Of a stretch of DNA of 64,000 nucleotides, positions 32,253-38,870 are shown piece by piece (the first letter of the stretch is position 1; every line of letters starts with the position of its first letter). The translations under genes were made by a program, and so were the position numbers. The stretch covers positions 62,001-126,000 of the forward strand of contig NZ_JACHNY010000003.1 of the NCBI RefSeq assembly GCF_014199625.1, written 5' to 3'. The stretch comes from Sphingomonas abaci. GTDB taxonomy: Bacteria > Pseudomonadota > Alphaproteobacteria > Sphingomonadales > Sphingomonadaceae. Below the pieces are notes generated by a model that saw only the letters and a list, made by a program, of their open reading frames with translations, did no database searches and was not told the origin of the DNA.

Positions 32253-32270
32253 AAGTCATGGTTCGGTATT
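32253..32270 (-). promoter_or_regulatory. GlcNAc operator-like box before the glycosylasparaginase gene
   Basis: The plus strand reads AAGTCAT-GGTT-CGGTATT, the same two-part layout as the box at 30399-30416 (shared pattern A.GTCAT-N4-.GGTATT). It begins exactly 58 bases before the ATG at 32195, as the other box does for its gene. The two sites probably bind one regulator of GlcNAc use; no gene for it is in the window. Confidence 0.55.
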
Positions 32271-32630
32271 GCGCCATTATGGACCTTGGATCGGTCGGGA
32301 GGCGGTGGGCGCATGTCCGGCCTATCGACGGAACGGGTTTGGCGCGGGCGGTCGTTCGGCCCCCCGGAACCCCCTCGGCTCTGGTGAAAGCCGGGCAGCA
32401 CCGAGGGCCCGCTCCCACCCGCCTCCACCTCCGCCTGTGCAGGACTGGCGTGACGGGTTTCTAGGAAATTTCGCCTTCGTCGGGACGGTGGAGGGGATGA
32501 GCGGCACGGCGGGTTTCGGGGCGAACCCCGCAAAGGGAAGGGGCATAGCGCCGTCGCAGAACGATCGGTCCGCCGAGAACCATCTGATTCGCCTGGGCGT
32601 TTCCCATCCCACCTCGATGCGTGCGCCAGC

Positions 32631-32666
32631 AAAAAGGGGACGGGCCGGCGATCCGGCGCGTCCCCC
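32631..32666 (-). terminator. Rho-independent terminator of the SWIB gene
   Basis: A GC-rich stem (GGGGACGGGCCGG paired with CCGGCGCGTCCCC, near 32636-32665) is followed on the minus strand by five T residues (32631-32635). It lies about 50 bases after the SWIB stop codon. Confidence 0.85.
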
Positions 32667-32715
32667 TTCCACGATCGCGGCGGCGCAGGCGAGGTCCGCC
32701 CGCGCCGGTCGGACG

Positions 32716-33018
32716 TCACGCCTTCACGTGCGCCGAGATGTACTTGTTCATCTCGAACATGGTCACCTTGTCCTTGCCGAACACCTTCTTCAGGTTGTCA
32801 TCGGCCAGGATCTCGCGCTTGTTCTCGGGATTCTGCAGGTCGTGAGCCTTGATATACTCCCACACCTTGCTGATGACTTCGCTGCGCGGCAGCTTGTCGT
32901 TGCCGACGACGGCGCCCAGTTCGGGCGACGGCTGGACCGGTGCGTGGATGCCGGTGCCGGCCTTGGTCTGCTTGGTGGCGGCCTTCTTGGCGCCGGCTTC
33001 CTGCTTGGCAGTGGCCAT
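32716..33018 (-). CDS. SWIB/MDM2 domain protein
   Basis: 100 residues. A Lys/Ala-rich tail (1-25) is followed by a SWIB domain: LPRSEVISKVWEYIKAHDLQ, NPENKREILADDNLKKVFG, then KVTMFEMNKYISAHV. SWIB domains are known from eukaryotic chromatin remodellers and from chlamydial topoisomerase tails; in bacteria small stand-alone forms are probably nucleoid-associated, but the role is unproven. It is followed on the right by a small DUF2945 gene in the same direction. Confidence 0.9.
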   Translation of the reverse strand: MATAKQEAGAKKAATKQTKAGTGIHAPVQPSPELGAVVGNDKLPRSEVISKVWEYIKAHDLQNPENKREILADDNLKKVFGKDKVTMFEMNKYISAHVKA

Positions 33019-33062
33019 GTCTGTCCTTCCTGTGAATCGTCATGCCCCCGGTTAGGAGGGAC

Positions 33063-33266
33063 TCACGCCTTCTTGAGCGCTGACGCCTTGTGCGCCGCCT
33101 TTCCGCCGTTGTCACTCTCTACGAGATATTGCGGATCGTCCTTCGACGCGCGGACCGTGTGACCCTTGATGCTGGTGTCGCTGGTCAGCTTCTTCTCCAC
33201 CTCGCCATGCGCGGTGCCGCCATGCGAATTCCAGCTCACCTTGTCGCCCTTCTTCAGATCGGCCAT
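33063..33266 (-). CDS. DUF2945 (HVA1/Tudor-like) small protein
   Basis: 67 residues: MADLKKGDKVSWNSHGGTAH, then a beta-rich stretch ending in SALKKA. The family forms a small SH3/Tudor-like barrel of unknown role. The start at 33266 has a strong AAGGAGG site six bases upstream; 33293 would have none. It lies 45 bases before the SWIB gene in the same direction and is divergent from folE. Confidence 0.85.
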   Translation of the reverse strand: MADLKKGDKVSWNSHGGTAHGEVEKKLTSDTSIKGHTVRASKDDPQYLVESDNGGKAAHKASALKKA

Positions 33267-33328
33267 CGCATCCTCCTTAACTTGTGGCACCAAGCGCCCG
33301 ACATGCGGGTTGGTTGCAGGAGATGACG

Positions 33329-33952
33329 ATGAGTGACGGCGGAACCCCGGCGGATGGCGATCTGGTGGCTGAGGATGGCAAGGTCGCCGTGCCCCCGCAC
33401 GTCGCCGCCGCGATCCGCACCCTGATCGAATGGGCGGGCGACGATCCCACGCGCGAGGGGCTGGTCGACACGCCGCGCCGCGTGGCGCGCGCCTGGAAGG
33501 AATATTGCGCCGGCTATGCCGAGGACCCGACTGTCCATCTCGGCCGCGTGTTCGAGGAGGTCGGCGGCTATGACGAGATCGTGCTGCTCAAGGACATCCC
33601 CTTCCAGTCGCATTGCGAGCACCACATGGCGCCGATCATCGGCAAGGCGCATATCGCCTATCTGCCGCGCGACCATGTCGTCGGCATCTCCAAGCTGGCG
33701 CGCGTGCTGCACGGCTATGCGCGGCGGCTCCAGGTGCAGGAGCGGCTGACCGCCGAGGTCGCCGACTGCATCTGGACCGGGCTGAAGCCGCTGGGCGTCG
33801 CGGTGGTGATCGAGGCGAGCCATGCCTGCATGACCGCGCGGGGCGTCCGCACCCCGGGCGTGGCGATGACCACCAGCCGGATGATGGGCGTGTTCCGCGA
33901 CGACGACCGCAGCCGCAAGGAAGTGCTTTCGCTGATGGGCCTGAGCGGATGA
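33329..33952 (+). CDS. folE: GTP cyclohydrolase I
   Basis: 207 residues. Zinc ligands are Cys96 and His99 in HCEHHMAP and Cys167 in SHACMTARG. It converts GTP to 7,8-dihydroneopterin triphosphate, the first step of folate synthesis. ATG 33329 is preferred to 33323, because AGGAG (33318-33322) is six bases away from it. Its stop overlaps the next ATG (ATGA), starting a three-gene pterin operon. Confidence 0.96.
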   Translation: MSDGGTPADGDLVAEDGKVAVPPHVAAAIRTLIEWAGDDPTREGLVDTPRRVARAWKEYCAGYAEDPTVHLGRVFEEVGGYDEIVLLKDIPFQSHCEHHMAPIIGKAHIAYLPRDHVVGISKLARVLHGYARRLQVQERLTAEVADCIWTGLKPLGVAVVIEASHACMTARGVRTPGVAMTTSRMMGVFRDDDRSRKEVLSLMGLSG

Positions 33953-34692
33953 TCGTGCTGGTCACGGGCGCGGCCCGGCGGATCGGCGCGGCGATCGCGC
34001 GCGGCGTGGCGGGCGCGGGGCACCGGGTGGTGATCCACTACCATCGCTCGCGCGACGAGGCGGAGGCGCTGGCCCGCGCGCTGGACGGCTGGACGGTGCA
34101 GGGCGACCTGGCCGACACCGCGTCGCTGCCGGCCTTATTCGCGCACGCCCGCGCCGCGGCCGGCGCGCCGATCGCGGCGCTGGTCAACAGCGCGTCCCTG
34201 TTCGAATATGACATGCCCGGCGCGGTCGACCCGGTGCTGGCGGCCCGGCTCCATGCGGTGAACTGCACCGCGCCGACCCTGCTGGCGAGCGCGCTGGCGG
34301 CGCAGGCCGATCTGACGGAAGGGGCGGTGGTCAACCTGCTCGACCAGAAGCTGGCCAATCCCAATCCGGACTTCTTCTCCTACACCCTCTCCAAAGCGGC
34401 GCTGGCGGCGGCGGGCGAGCTGATGGCGCAGGCCTTCGCGCCGCGGCTCAGGGTCAATGCGGTCGCGCCCGGCCTGACCCTGCCGAGCGGCGACCAGAGC
34501 GAGGCGGAGTTCCGCCGCGTCGCCACGCGCAATCTGCTCCAGCGGCCGGTGGGGGCGGGCGCGGTGGCGGAGGCGGTGGTCTATCTGCTCGGCGCGCGCA
34601 GCGTGACGGGTCAGACGCTGTTCGTCGATTCGGGCCAACGGTTCATGCGGTCGGACCGCGACGTGATGTTCGAGGGGCGCGGCGATGGCTGA
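33949..34692 (+). CDS. SDR family oxidoreductase, FolM/pteridine reductase-like
   Basis: 247 residues of Rossmann type. The N-terminal TGAARRIG (6-13) has the Arg typical of pteridine reductases and FolM in place of the common Gly-x-Gly, and the catalytic YTLSK is present. It could reduce dihydromonapterin or dihydrofolate with NADPH. Its location between folE and folB with overlaps on both sides (4 and 8 bases) supports a pterin substrate. Confidence 0.85.
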   Translation: MIVLVTGAARRIGAAIARGVAGAGHRVVIHYHRSRDEAEALARALDGWTVQGDLADTASLPALFAHARAAAGAPIAALVNSASLFEYDMPGAVDPVLAARLHAVNCTAPTLLASALAAQADLTEGAVVNLLDQKLANPNPDFFSYTLSKAALAAAGELMAQAFAPRLRVNAVAPGLTLPSGDQSEAEFRRVATRNLLQRPVGAGAVAEAVVYLLGARSVTGQTLFVDSGQRFMRSDRDVMFEGRGDG

Positions 34693-35035
34693 TTATGCGA
34701 TCCTGATCGACGATTTCGATATCGCGATCCGCCTCGGCATCCACCCGCACGAGGCGGTGCCGCAACGCGTGCGGCTGTCGGTTCGGCTTGACCTCTCCTA
34801 TCCGGCCGCGCCCGCCGCCGATCGGATCGAGGAGGTGTTCGACTATGACCAGGTGCGCGATGCCGTGCTGGCGCTGGCGGCGGGGCCGGGCTTCGCCTTG
34901 CAGGAAAGCCTGTGCGACGCGATCGCCGCGCTCTGCCTGGCCGATCCGCGAGTGATGGCGGTGCGGGTGCGGTCGGCGAAGCTCGACATCTACCCGGATG
35001 CGACCGTGGGGTGTGAGGTGGTTCGGGGGCGGTGA
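34685..35035 (+). CDS. folB: Dihydroneopterin aldolase
   Basis: 116 residues of the FolB/tunnelling fold: IGIHPHEA-like loop RLGIHPHEAVPQRVRLSV, then FDYDQVRDAV and the C-terminal KLDIYPDA. It cleaves dihydroneopterin to 6-hydroxymethyl-dihydropterin and glycolaldehyde. It overlaps the SDR gene by 8 bases and ends the operon. Confidence 0.92.
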   Translation: MADYAILIDDFDIAIRLGIHPHEAVPQRVRLSVRLDLSYPAAPAADRIEEVFDYDQVRDAVLALAAGPGFALQESLCDAIAALCLADPRVMAVRVRSAKLDIYPDATVGCEVVRGR

Positions 35036-35090
35036 TCCCCGTTCCTCCCCGGCAAGAAAGTCATCGCCCAGGCCCCAGCTCGCCCACGAT

Positions 35091-35124
35091 TCGTACCGCC
35101 CCGGTGCAGGCCGGGGTGGTACGA
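35091..35124. repeat. GC-rich hairpin of the repeat family
   Basis: TCGTACCGCCCCGG pairs with CCGGGGTGGTACGA across a six-base loop; one position is a G-T type mismatch. It lies between the converging folB and leuA genes and could stop transcription, although there is no T run. The CCCCGG core resembles the dispersed repeats. Confidence 0.55.
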
Positions 35125-35164
35125 TGGGTTTCGTGAGGCCTCCTCTCGCAGGGGGCAGTCTGTC

Positions 35165-36823
35165 TCAGCCCCGATTGGCGGCGCTCAGCACGGCGCGGAC
35201 GCTGGCGGTGGCGATGTCGGTGTCCAGCCCGACGCCGAACACGGTGCGCCCATCGGCCAGCCGGCATTCGACATAGGCCGCCGCCTGCGCATCCGCGCCG
35301 TGGCCGATGGCGTGTTCGGAATAGTCGACCACCTCCAGCGCCGGCCCCGTCGAGCCGGCGAGCGCGTCGATCACGCCCGAGATCAGGCCGTTGCCCCGCC
35401 CGGAGATGGAGCGTTCCTCGCCATCCACCGCGACGCGGCCGACGAACACGCGCTGCCCGGCCTGGCCCGTCTCCTCATAGTCGCGCAGCACGAAGCGGTC
35501 GTCGCCGCGCGGCAGATAGGTCGCCTCGAACCGGCCCCAGATATCGGCGGCGTTCAGCTCGCGGCTGGTCTCGTCGGCCAGCGCCTGGACGTGGCGGCTG
35601 AAATCGGCCTGGAGCCGCTTGGGCAGCTTCAGCCCCTTGTCCTGCTCGATCACCCAGGCGACGCCGCCCTTGCCGCTTTGTGAATTGACGCGGATCACCG
35701 CCTCGTAGCTGCGGCCGAGATCGGCGGGATCGATCGGCAGATAGGGCACTTCCCACAGGCTGTCGTTGCGCTCGGCCTGCGCGGCGAACCCCTTTTTGAT
35801 CGCGTCCTGGTGGCTGCCCGAAAAGGCAGTGAAGACCAGGTCGCCGGCATAGGGCGTGCGGGGATGCACGGGCAGGTTGGTGCAATATTGGATGGTGTTC
35901 ACCACCGCGTCGATGTCCGACAGGTCGAGGCCGGGATCGACGCCTTGCGTGTACATGTTGAGCGCGACCGTCACCAGGTCGCAATTGCCGGTCCGCTCGC
36001 CATTGCCGAGCAGACAGCCCTCGACCCGGTCCGCGCCCGCCATCAGCCCCAGCTCCGCCGCCGCGACGCCGGTGCCCCGATCGTTGTGCGTGTGCAGCGA
36101 GATCACCACCGAATCGCGGTTGCGGATGTGGCGGCCGAACCATTCGATCTGGTCGGCATAGACGTTGGGCGTCGCGCATTCGACGGTGGCCGGCAGGTTG
36201 AGGATGATCGGCCGCTCGGGCGTCGGGCACAACACCGCCATCACCGCCTCGCAGACCTCGACCGAGAAATCGAGTTCGGCGGTGGAGAAGGTCTCGGGCG
36301 AATATTCGAACTGCCAGCGCGTATCGGGCTGCTTCGCGGCCTCGTCGCGCAGCACCTTCGCGCCCTCGACCGCAATCCGCTTCACCTCCTCGCGGGTCAT
36401 GCCGAACACGATCTTGCGCCAGGCGGGCGACACGGCGTTGTAGAGATGGACGATCGCGGTGCGTGCGCCGGTCAGGCTGGCGAAGCTCGTCTCGATCAAG
36501 TCGCGGCGCGACTGGGTCAGCACCTGCACCGTCACGTCGTCGGGAATGCGGTCTTGACGGACCAGACCGGAAATGAAGTCGAACTCGGTCGCGCCTGCGC
36601 TGGGGAAGCCGACCTCGATCTCCTTCAGCCCGACCTTGCAGAGCAGTTCGAACAGCCGCGTCTTCTTCTCGGCGTCCATCGGGTCGATCAGCGCCTGGTT
36701 GCCGTCGCGCAGGTCGGTCGACAGCCAGCGCGGCGCCTGGGTGATCGTCTTGGCCGGCCAGGTCCGGTCGGGAAGGGCGATGGTGGGGAAGGGGCGGTAT
36801 TTGGTCGACGGGTCGCGCAGCAT
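35165..36823 (-). CDS. leuA: 2-isopropylmalate synthase
   Basis: 552 residues, the long form close to the actinobacterial/alphaproteobacterial type. The catalytic motif is [15 protein letters not shown] (DLRDGNQ 37-43), the metal-binding HTHNDRGTG follows, and a C-terminal regulatory domain (after about 430) would bind leucine. It joins acetyl-CoA and 2-oxoisovalerate in the first leucine step. The precursor comes from ilvBNC, encoded 6 kb to the right. A leader peptide gene lies upstream at 36939-36983. Confidence 0.95.
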   Translation of the reverse strand: MLRDPSTKYRPFPTIALPDRTWPAKTITQAPRWLSTDLRDGNQALIDPMDAEKKTRLFELLCKVGLKEIEVGFPSAGATEFDFISGLVRQDRIPDDVTVQVLTQSRRDLIETSFASLTGARTAIVHLYNAVSPAWRKIVFGMTREEVKRIAVEGAKVLRDEAAKQPDTRWQFEYSPETFSTAELDFSVEVCEAVMAVLCPTPERPIILNLPATVECATPNVYADQIEWFGRHIRNRDSVVISLHTHNDRGTGVAAAELGLMAGADRVEGCLLGNGERTGNCDLVTVALNMYTQGVDPGLDLSDIDAVVNTIQYCTNLPVHPRTPYAGDLVFTAFSGSHQDAIKKGFAAQAERNDSLWEVPYLPIDPADLGRSYEAVIRVNSQSGKGGVAWVIEQDKGLKLPKRLQADFSRHVQALADETSRELNAADIWGRFEATYLPRGDDRFVLRDYEETGQAGQRVFVGRVAVDGEERSISGRGNGLISGVIDALAGSTGPALEVVDYSEHAIGHGADAQAAAYVECRLADGRTVFGVGLDTDIATASVRAVLSAANRG

Positions 36824-36889
36824 GGCTCTTCACTCTCGTCTGGCAGGGCGGTGGGCAGGCCGCCGGATCGGGGGAGGTCGGTCGATCGG

Positions 36890-36946
36890 GCCCTTAGGCG
36901 CGGCGCGCGCCACCGGGCGCACGAGCGGGACGACGCGCCTAAGGGC
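36890..36946 (-). promoter_or_regulatory. Attenuator-type RNA structure before leuA
   Basis: A 13-bp perfect inverted repeat (GCCCTTAGGCGCG, 36890-36902, with its complement at 36934-36946) flanks 31 bases. On the leuA transcript the first arm overlaps the last codons of the Leu-rich leader peptide and the second arm lies 67 bases before the leuA start. A ribosome stalled on the Leu codons would cover the first arm. There is no T run after the stem, so it could act through another pairing or Rho. Confidence 0.65.
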
Positions 36947-36983
36947 GCGTAAGTCGCAGGAGAAGGCGCGCGATCCGCATCAT
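36939..36983 (-). CDS. leuL: Leucine-rich leader peptide of leuA
   Basis: 14 codons: MMRIARLLLRLTRP then TAG. It has four Leu codons (CTT CTC CTG and CTT) in a five-codon stretch. An AGGAAGG ribosome site lies six bases before the first ATG. The position 115 bases before leuA and the inverted repeat straight after it are the pattern of transcription attenuation, as known for leu leaders in proteobacteria. The peptide is too short for database recognition; the assignment rests on codons, ribosome site and position. Confidence 0.72.
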   Translation of the reverse strand: MMRIARLLLRLTRP

Positions 36984-37014
36984 CGGCCGCCTTCCTAGGC
37001 GCAGGCGCCCCGGC

Positions 37015-37043
37015 TTGTCCAGAAGGTGCAACGTCCCTTACAC
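37015..37043 (+). promoter_or_regulatory. Possible promoter of the first BLUF gene
   Basis: TTGTCC (37015-37020), a 17-base spacer and TTACAC (37038-37043) lie 57 bases before the ATG. Spacing is ideal but the -10 is only a moderate match. Confidence 0.35.
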
Positions 37044-37099
37044 AGGTTGGCGAAGTCTCGGCGGCAAGTCCTAAGGGGTAAGCCCTTGAAAGGGTGTCG

Positions 37100-37489
37100 A
37101 TGCGTCAAATTCTCTATATCAGCTCGAAAACGCCGGGGCAGGACATCAGCGTCGGCAATATCCTCATCCAGTCCCGCCGCAACAATGACGCGGTGGGTGT
37201 CACCGGCCTGCTCTATACCGACGGCACCCGCTTCCTCCAGGTGCTGGAAGGCGAAGGGGCGGCCGTGACTGCGACGTTCGAGCGGATTCGTGCCGATCCC
37301 CGGCATCACGCGGTGGTGGTCCTGTCGGACAAGGCGGTGGCGGAGCGAAGCTTCGGTCGCTGGGCGATGGCGCACCGCCTGCCGACCGATCCGGCCGACG
37401 AGTTCGACGCGCGGGTGACTCGAATGCTGGCGGACGCGTCGGACAGTGTGCGCGGCACGTTTCTGGGACTGATCGCGGTGCGACGTTGA
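37100..37489 (+). CDS. BLUF domain blue-light photoreceptor 1
   Basis: 129 residues: a BLUF domain plus a short helical tail. The flavin-site residues are present: Tyr6 (RQILYISS), Asn29 (QSRRNND) and Gln47 (FLQVLEGE). BLUF proteins bind FAD and change hydrogen bonding on blue light; a stand-alone form must signal by contact with another protein. The ATG at 37100 is used rather than a GTG at 37094, because AAGGG (37090-37094) acts as its ribosome site. That site lies in a small hairpin. A second BLUF gene follows after 152 bases. Confidence 0.92.
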   Translation: MRQILYISSKTPGQDISVGNILIQSRRNNDAVGVTGLLYTDGTRFLQVLEGEGAAVTATFERIRADPRHHAVVVLSDKAVAERSFGRWAMAHRLPTDPADEFDARVTRMLADASDSVRGTFLGLIAVRR

Positions 37490-37590
37490 ATGGTGCGACA
37501 TGCCAAGTCTTTGCGAAGACGGGCAAGTGATCATTGCGCCTCCGCGCTCTTCATGATTGGCTAAGCCTGTCGCCTGATCGAACTTTAACA

Positions 37591-37604
37591 GGATAGCGCT
37601 ATCC
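37591..37604. promoter_or_regulatory. Perfect palindrome before the second BLUF gene
   Basis: GGATAGCGCTATCC is a perfect 14-bp palindrome, 37 bases before the TTG start. It could be an operator at the transcription start region. No T run follows, so it is not a clear terminator of the first BLUF gene. Confidence 0.4.
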
Positions 37605-37641
37605 CTGGACCCGTCATTGATGCAGTGAGGGGTACGGAGCA

Positions 37642-38040
37642 TTGCGCCAGATCATCTATGTCAGCACGCTGCGCCACGGCGTGGTCCCGGATACCGCGGG
37701 GATCGTCGCCTCGGCACGGCGGCGCAATGCCGAACACCGGCTGACCAGCATGTTGTTCTTCGACGGCCGACGCTTCCTCCAGGCGCTGGAGGGCGAGGCC
37801 AAGGCGGTGGAGGCGACCTTCGCGCGCATCGCCGCGGATCCGCGCCATCATGCGCTGATCCAATTGTCCGACCGGCGGATTGACCGGCGCGAGTTCGGGA
37901 CGGAGGGCCTCGCCTATCGCGCGCCGCTCCAGGCCGATCTGGCGGCGATGGCGCGGATGGCGGTACTGGCGGCGCATAGCGGCCCGGCCGAGCAGGCGGG
38001 CTTCGCCAGCTTCGCCGCGCCGCTGGTGCGCGCCGCCTGA
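37642..38040 (+). CDS. BLUF domain blue-light photoreceptor 2
   Basis: 132 residues. Tyr6 (RQIIYVST), Asn29 (RRRNAEH) and Gln47 (FLQALEGE) are conserved, so it should bind flavin like its neighbour. It aligns with BLUF 1 over the whole domain without gaps (RADPRHHA versus AADPRHHA), so the pair probably arose by duplication and then diverged, with a longer Ala-rich tail here. The start is TTG, with GGAG five bases upstream, which may limit translation. Confidence 0.9.
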   Translation: MRQIIYVSTLRHGVVPDTAGIVASARRRNAEHRLTSMLFFDGRRFLQALEGEAKAVEATFARIAADPRHHALIQLSDRRIDRREFGTEGLAYRAPLQADLAAMARMAVLAAHSGPAEQAGFASFAAPLVRAA

Positions 38041-38050
38041 TCGCACGCCC

Positions 38051-38071
38051 GCGCCGGGGCGAGCCCGGCGC
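38051..38071. terminator. Stem-loop between converging genes
   Basis: GCGCCGGG-GCGAG-CCCGGCGC, a perfect 8-bp stem, sits between the ends of BLUF 2 and the yceI-like gene. It lacks a T run on either strand, so it is a possible bidirectional stop only. Confidence 0.35.
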
Positions 38072-38085
38072 GGTGCTGTACGGGA

Positions 38086-38700
38086 TCAGTTGGCGGCGAA
38101 GGCGGCGTTGATCGTCAGGTCGACCTTGTCGGACACGACCGGCACCGCCATGCCCAGGCCGAAATCGCTGCGGTTGATCGTGCCGGTCGCACGGAAGCCG
38201 AAGTTCAGCTTCTTGTTCATCGGGTTCATGCCGGCGCCGACAAAGGTCGCCTTCAGCGTCACCGGCTTGGTGATGTTCTTGATCGTCAGGTTGCCGGTGA
38301 TCGTCGCGCTGTTGCCGGACGCCTGCACCGAGGTGGAGACGAAGCGCGCGGTCGGATAGGTCGCCGCGTCGAAGAAGTCCTTCGACTTCAAGTGGTGCGC
38401 GAAGGGCTCCGCGGTGACCGACAGCTTGTCGATCGGGAAGGTCACGTCGACCTTGGTGGCATTGGGCTTGGCCGGGTCGATGGTGATCGAACCCTCGGAC
38501 GCGCCGAACTGCCCCTGCAGCATCGAGAAGCCCATGTGATTGACCTGCCAGGTGACCTGGCTGTGATTGGGATCGAGCGGATAGGTGCCGGCCTTGACCA
38601 GCGCCGTGTTCGGGCTGCCCGGCAGGCCCTGCGCCAGGACGGGCGCGGCGACGGGGGCGAGGGTGGCGAGCATCAGGACGGCGGCGTAGATGGGACGCAT
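38086..38700 (-). CDS. YceI family periplasmic protein
   Basis: 204 residues with a signal peptide (MRPIYAAVLMLATLAPVAAP...QG). The YceI lipocalin-like barrel starts at YPLDPNHSQVTWQVNHMGFS and ends in SDFGLGMAVPVVSDKVDLTI. Family members bind isoprenoid-like lipids in a tunnel; the physiological role is unclear. ATG 38700 has an AGGGAG site eight bases upstream. Confidence 0.92.
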   Translation of the reverse strand: MRPIYAAVLMLATLAPVAAPVLAQGLPGSPNTALVKAGTYPLDPNHSQVTWQVNHMGFSMLQGQFGASEGSITIDPAKPNATKVDVTFPIDKLSVTAEPFAHHLKSKDFFDAATYPTARFVSTSVQASGNSATITGNLTIKNITKPVTLKATFVGAGMNPMNKKLNFGFRATGTINRSDFGLGMAVPVVSDKVDLTINAAFAAN

Positions 38701-38813
38701 GGTGGTTCTCCCTGTGGATGGGCCATGGGTGCCGTGCGCCGGCTCCCACGTCAAACCGTCAAGCCGGCAACGGATCGTTTCGAAGCCTGCGCCCAGGAGC
38801 TTGATCGCCCTGC

Positions 38814-38847
38814 GAAAAAGGCCGCCGATCCGATGATCGACGGCCTC
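38814..38847 (-). terminator. Rho-independent terminator of the PEP-CTERM protease gene
   Basis: A 12-bp stem (38819-38830 with 38835-38846, one mismatch) is followed on the minus strand by a run of five T residues (38815-38819). It is 25 bases after the stop codon. Confidence 0.88.
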
Positions 38848-38870
38848 GTTCCGCCTGGCGGGCGACCGGC

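Larger units (their letters stand above)
32196..32715. other. Gap between GlcNAc locus and SWIB gene
   Basis: 520 bases. It holds the GlcNAc operator-like box (32253-32270) and presumably the first promoter of the locus. It also holds the terminator of the SWIB gene (32631-32666). Between them is GC-rich DNA with a 7-bp inverted repeat CCCTCGG/CCGAGGG (32372-32378 and 32401-32407). Open frames here look random, and I see no gene. Confidence 0.5.

Noticed and set aside
32350..32420. String GGTGAAAGCC ... GGGCCCGC that recalls the cobalamin riboswitch core
   Set aside because: The remaining conserved blocks are missing, and the next gene on that strand is more than 900 bases away behind two opposite genes.
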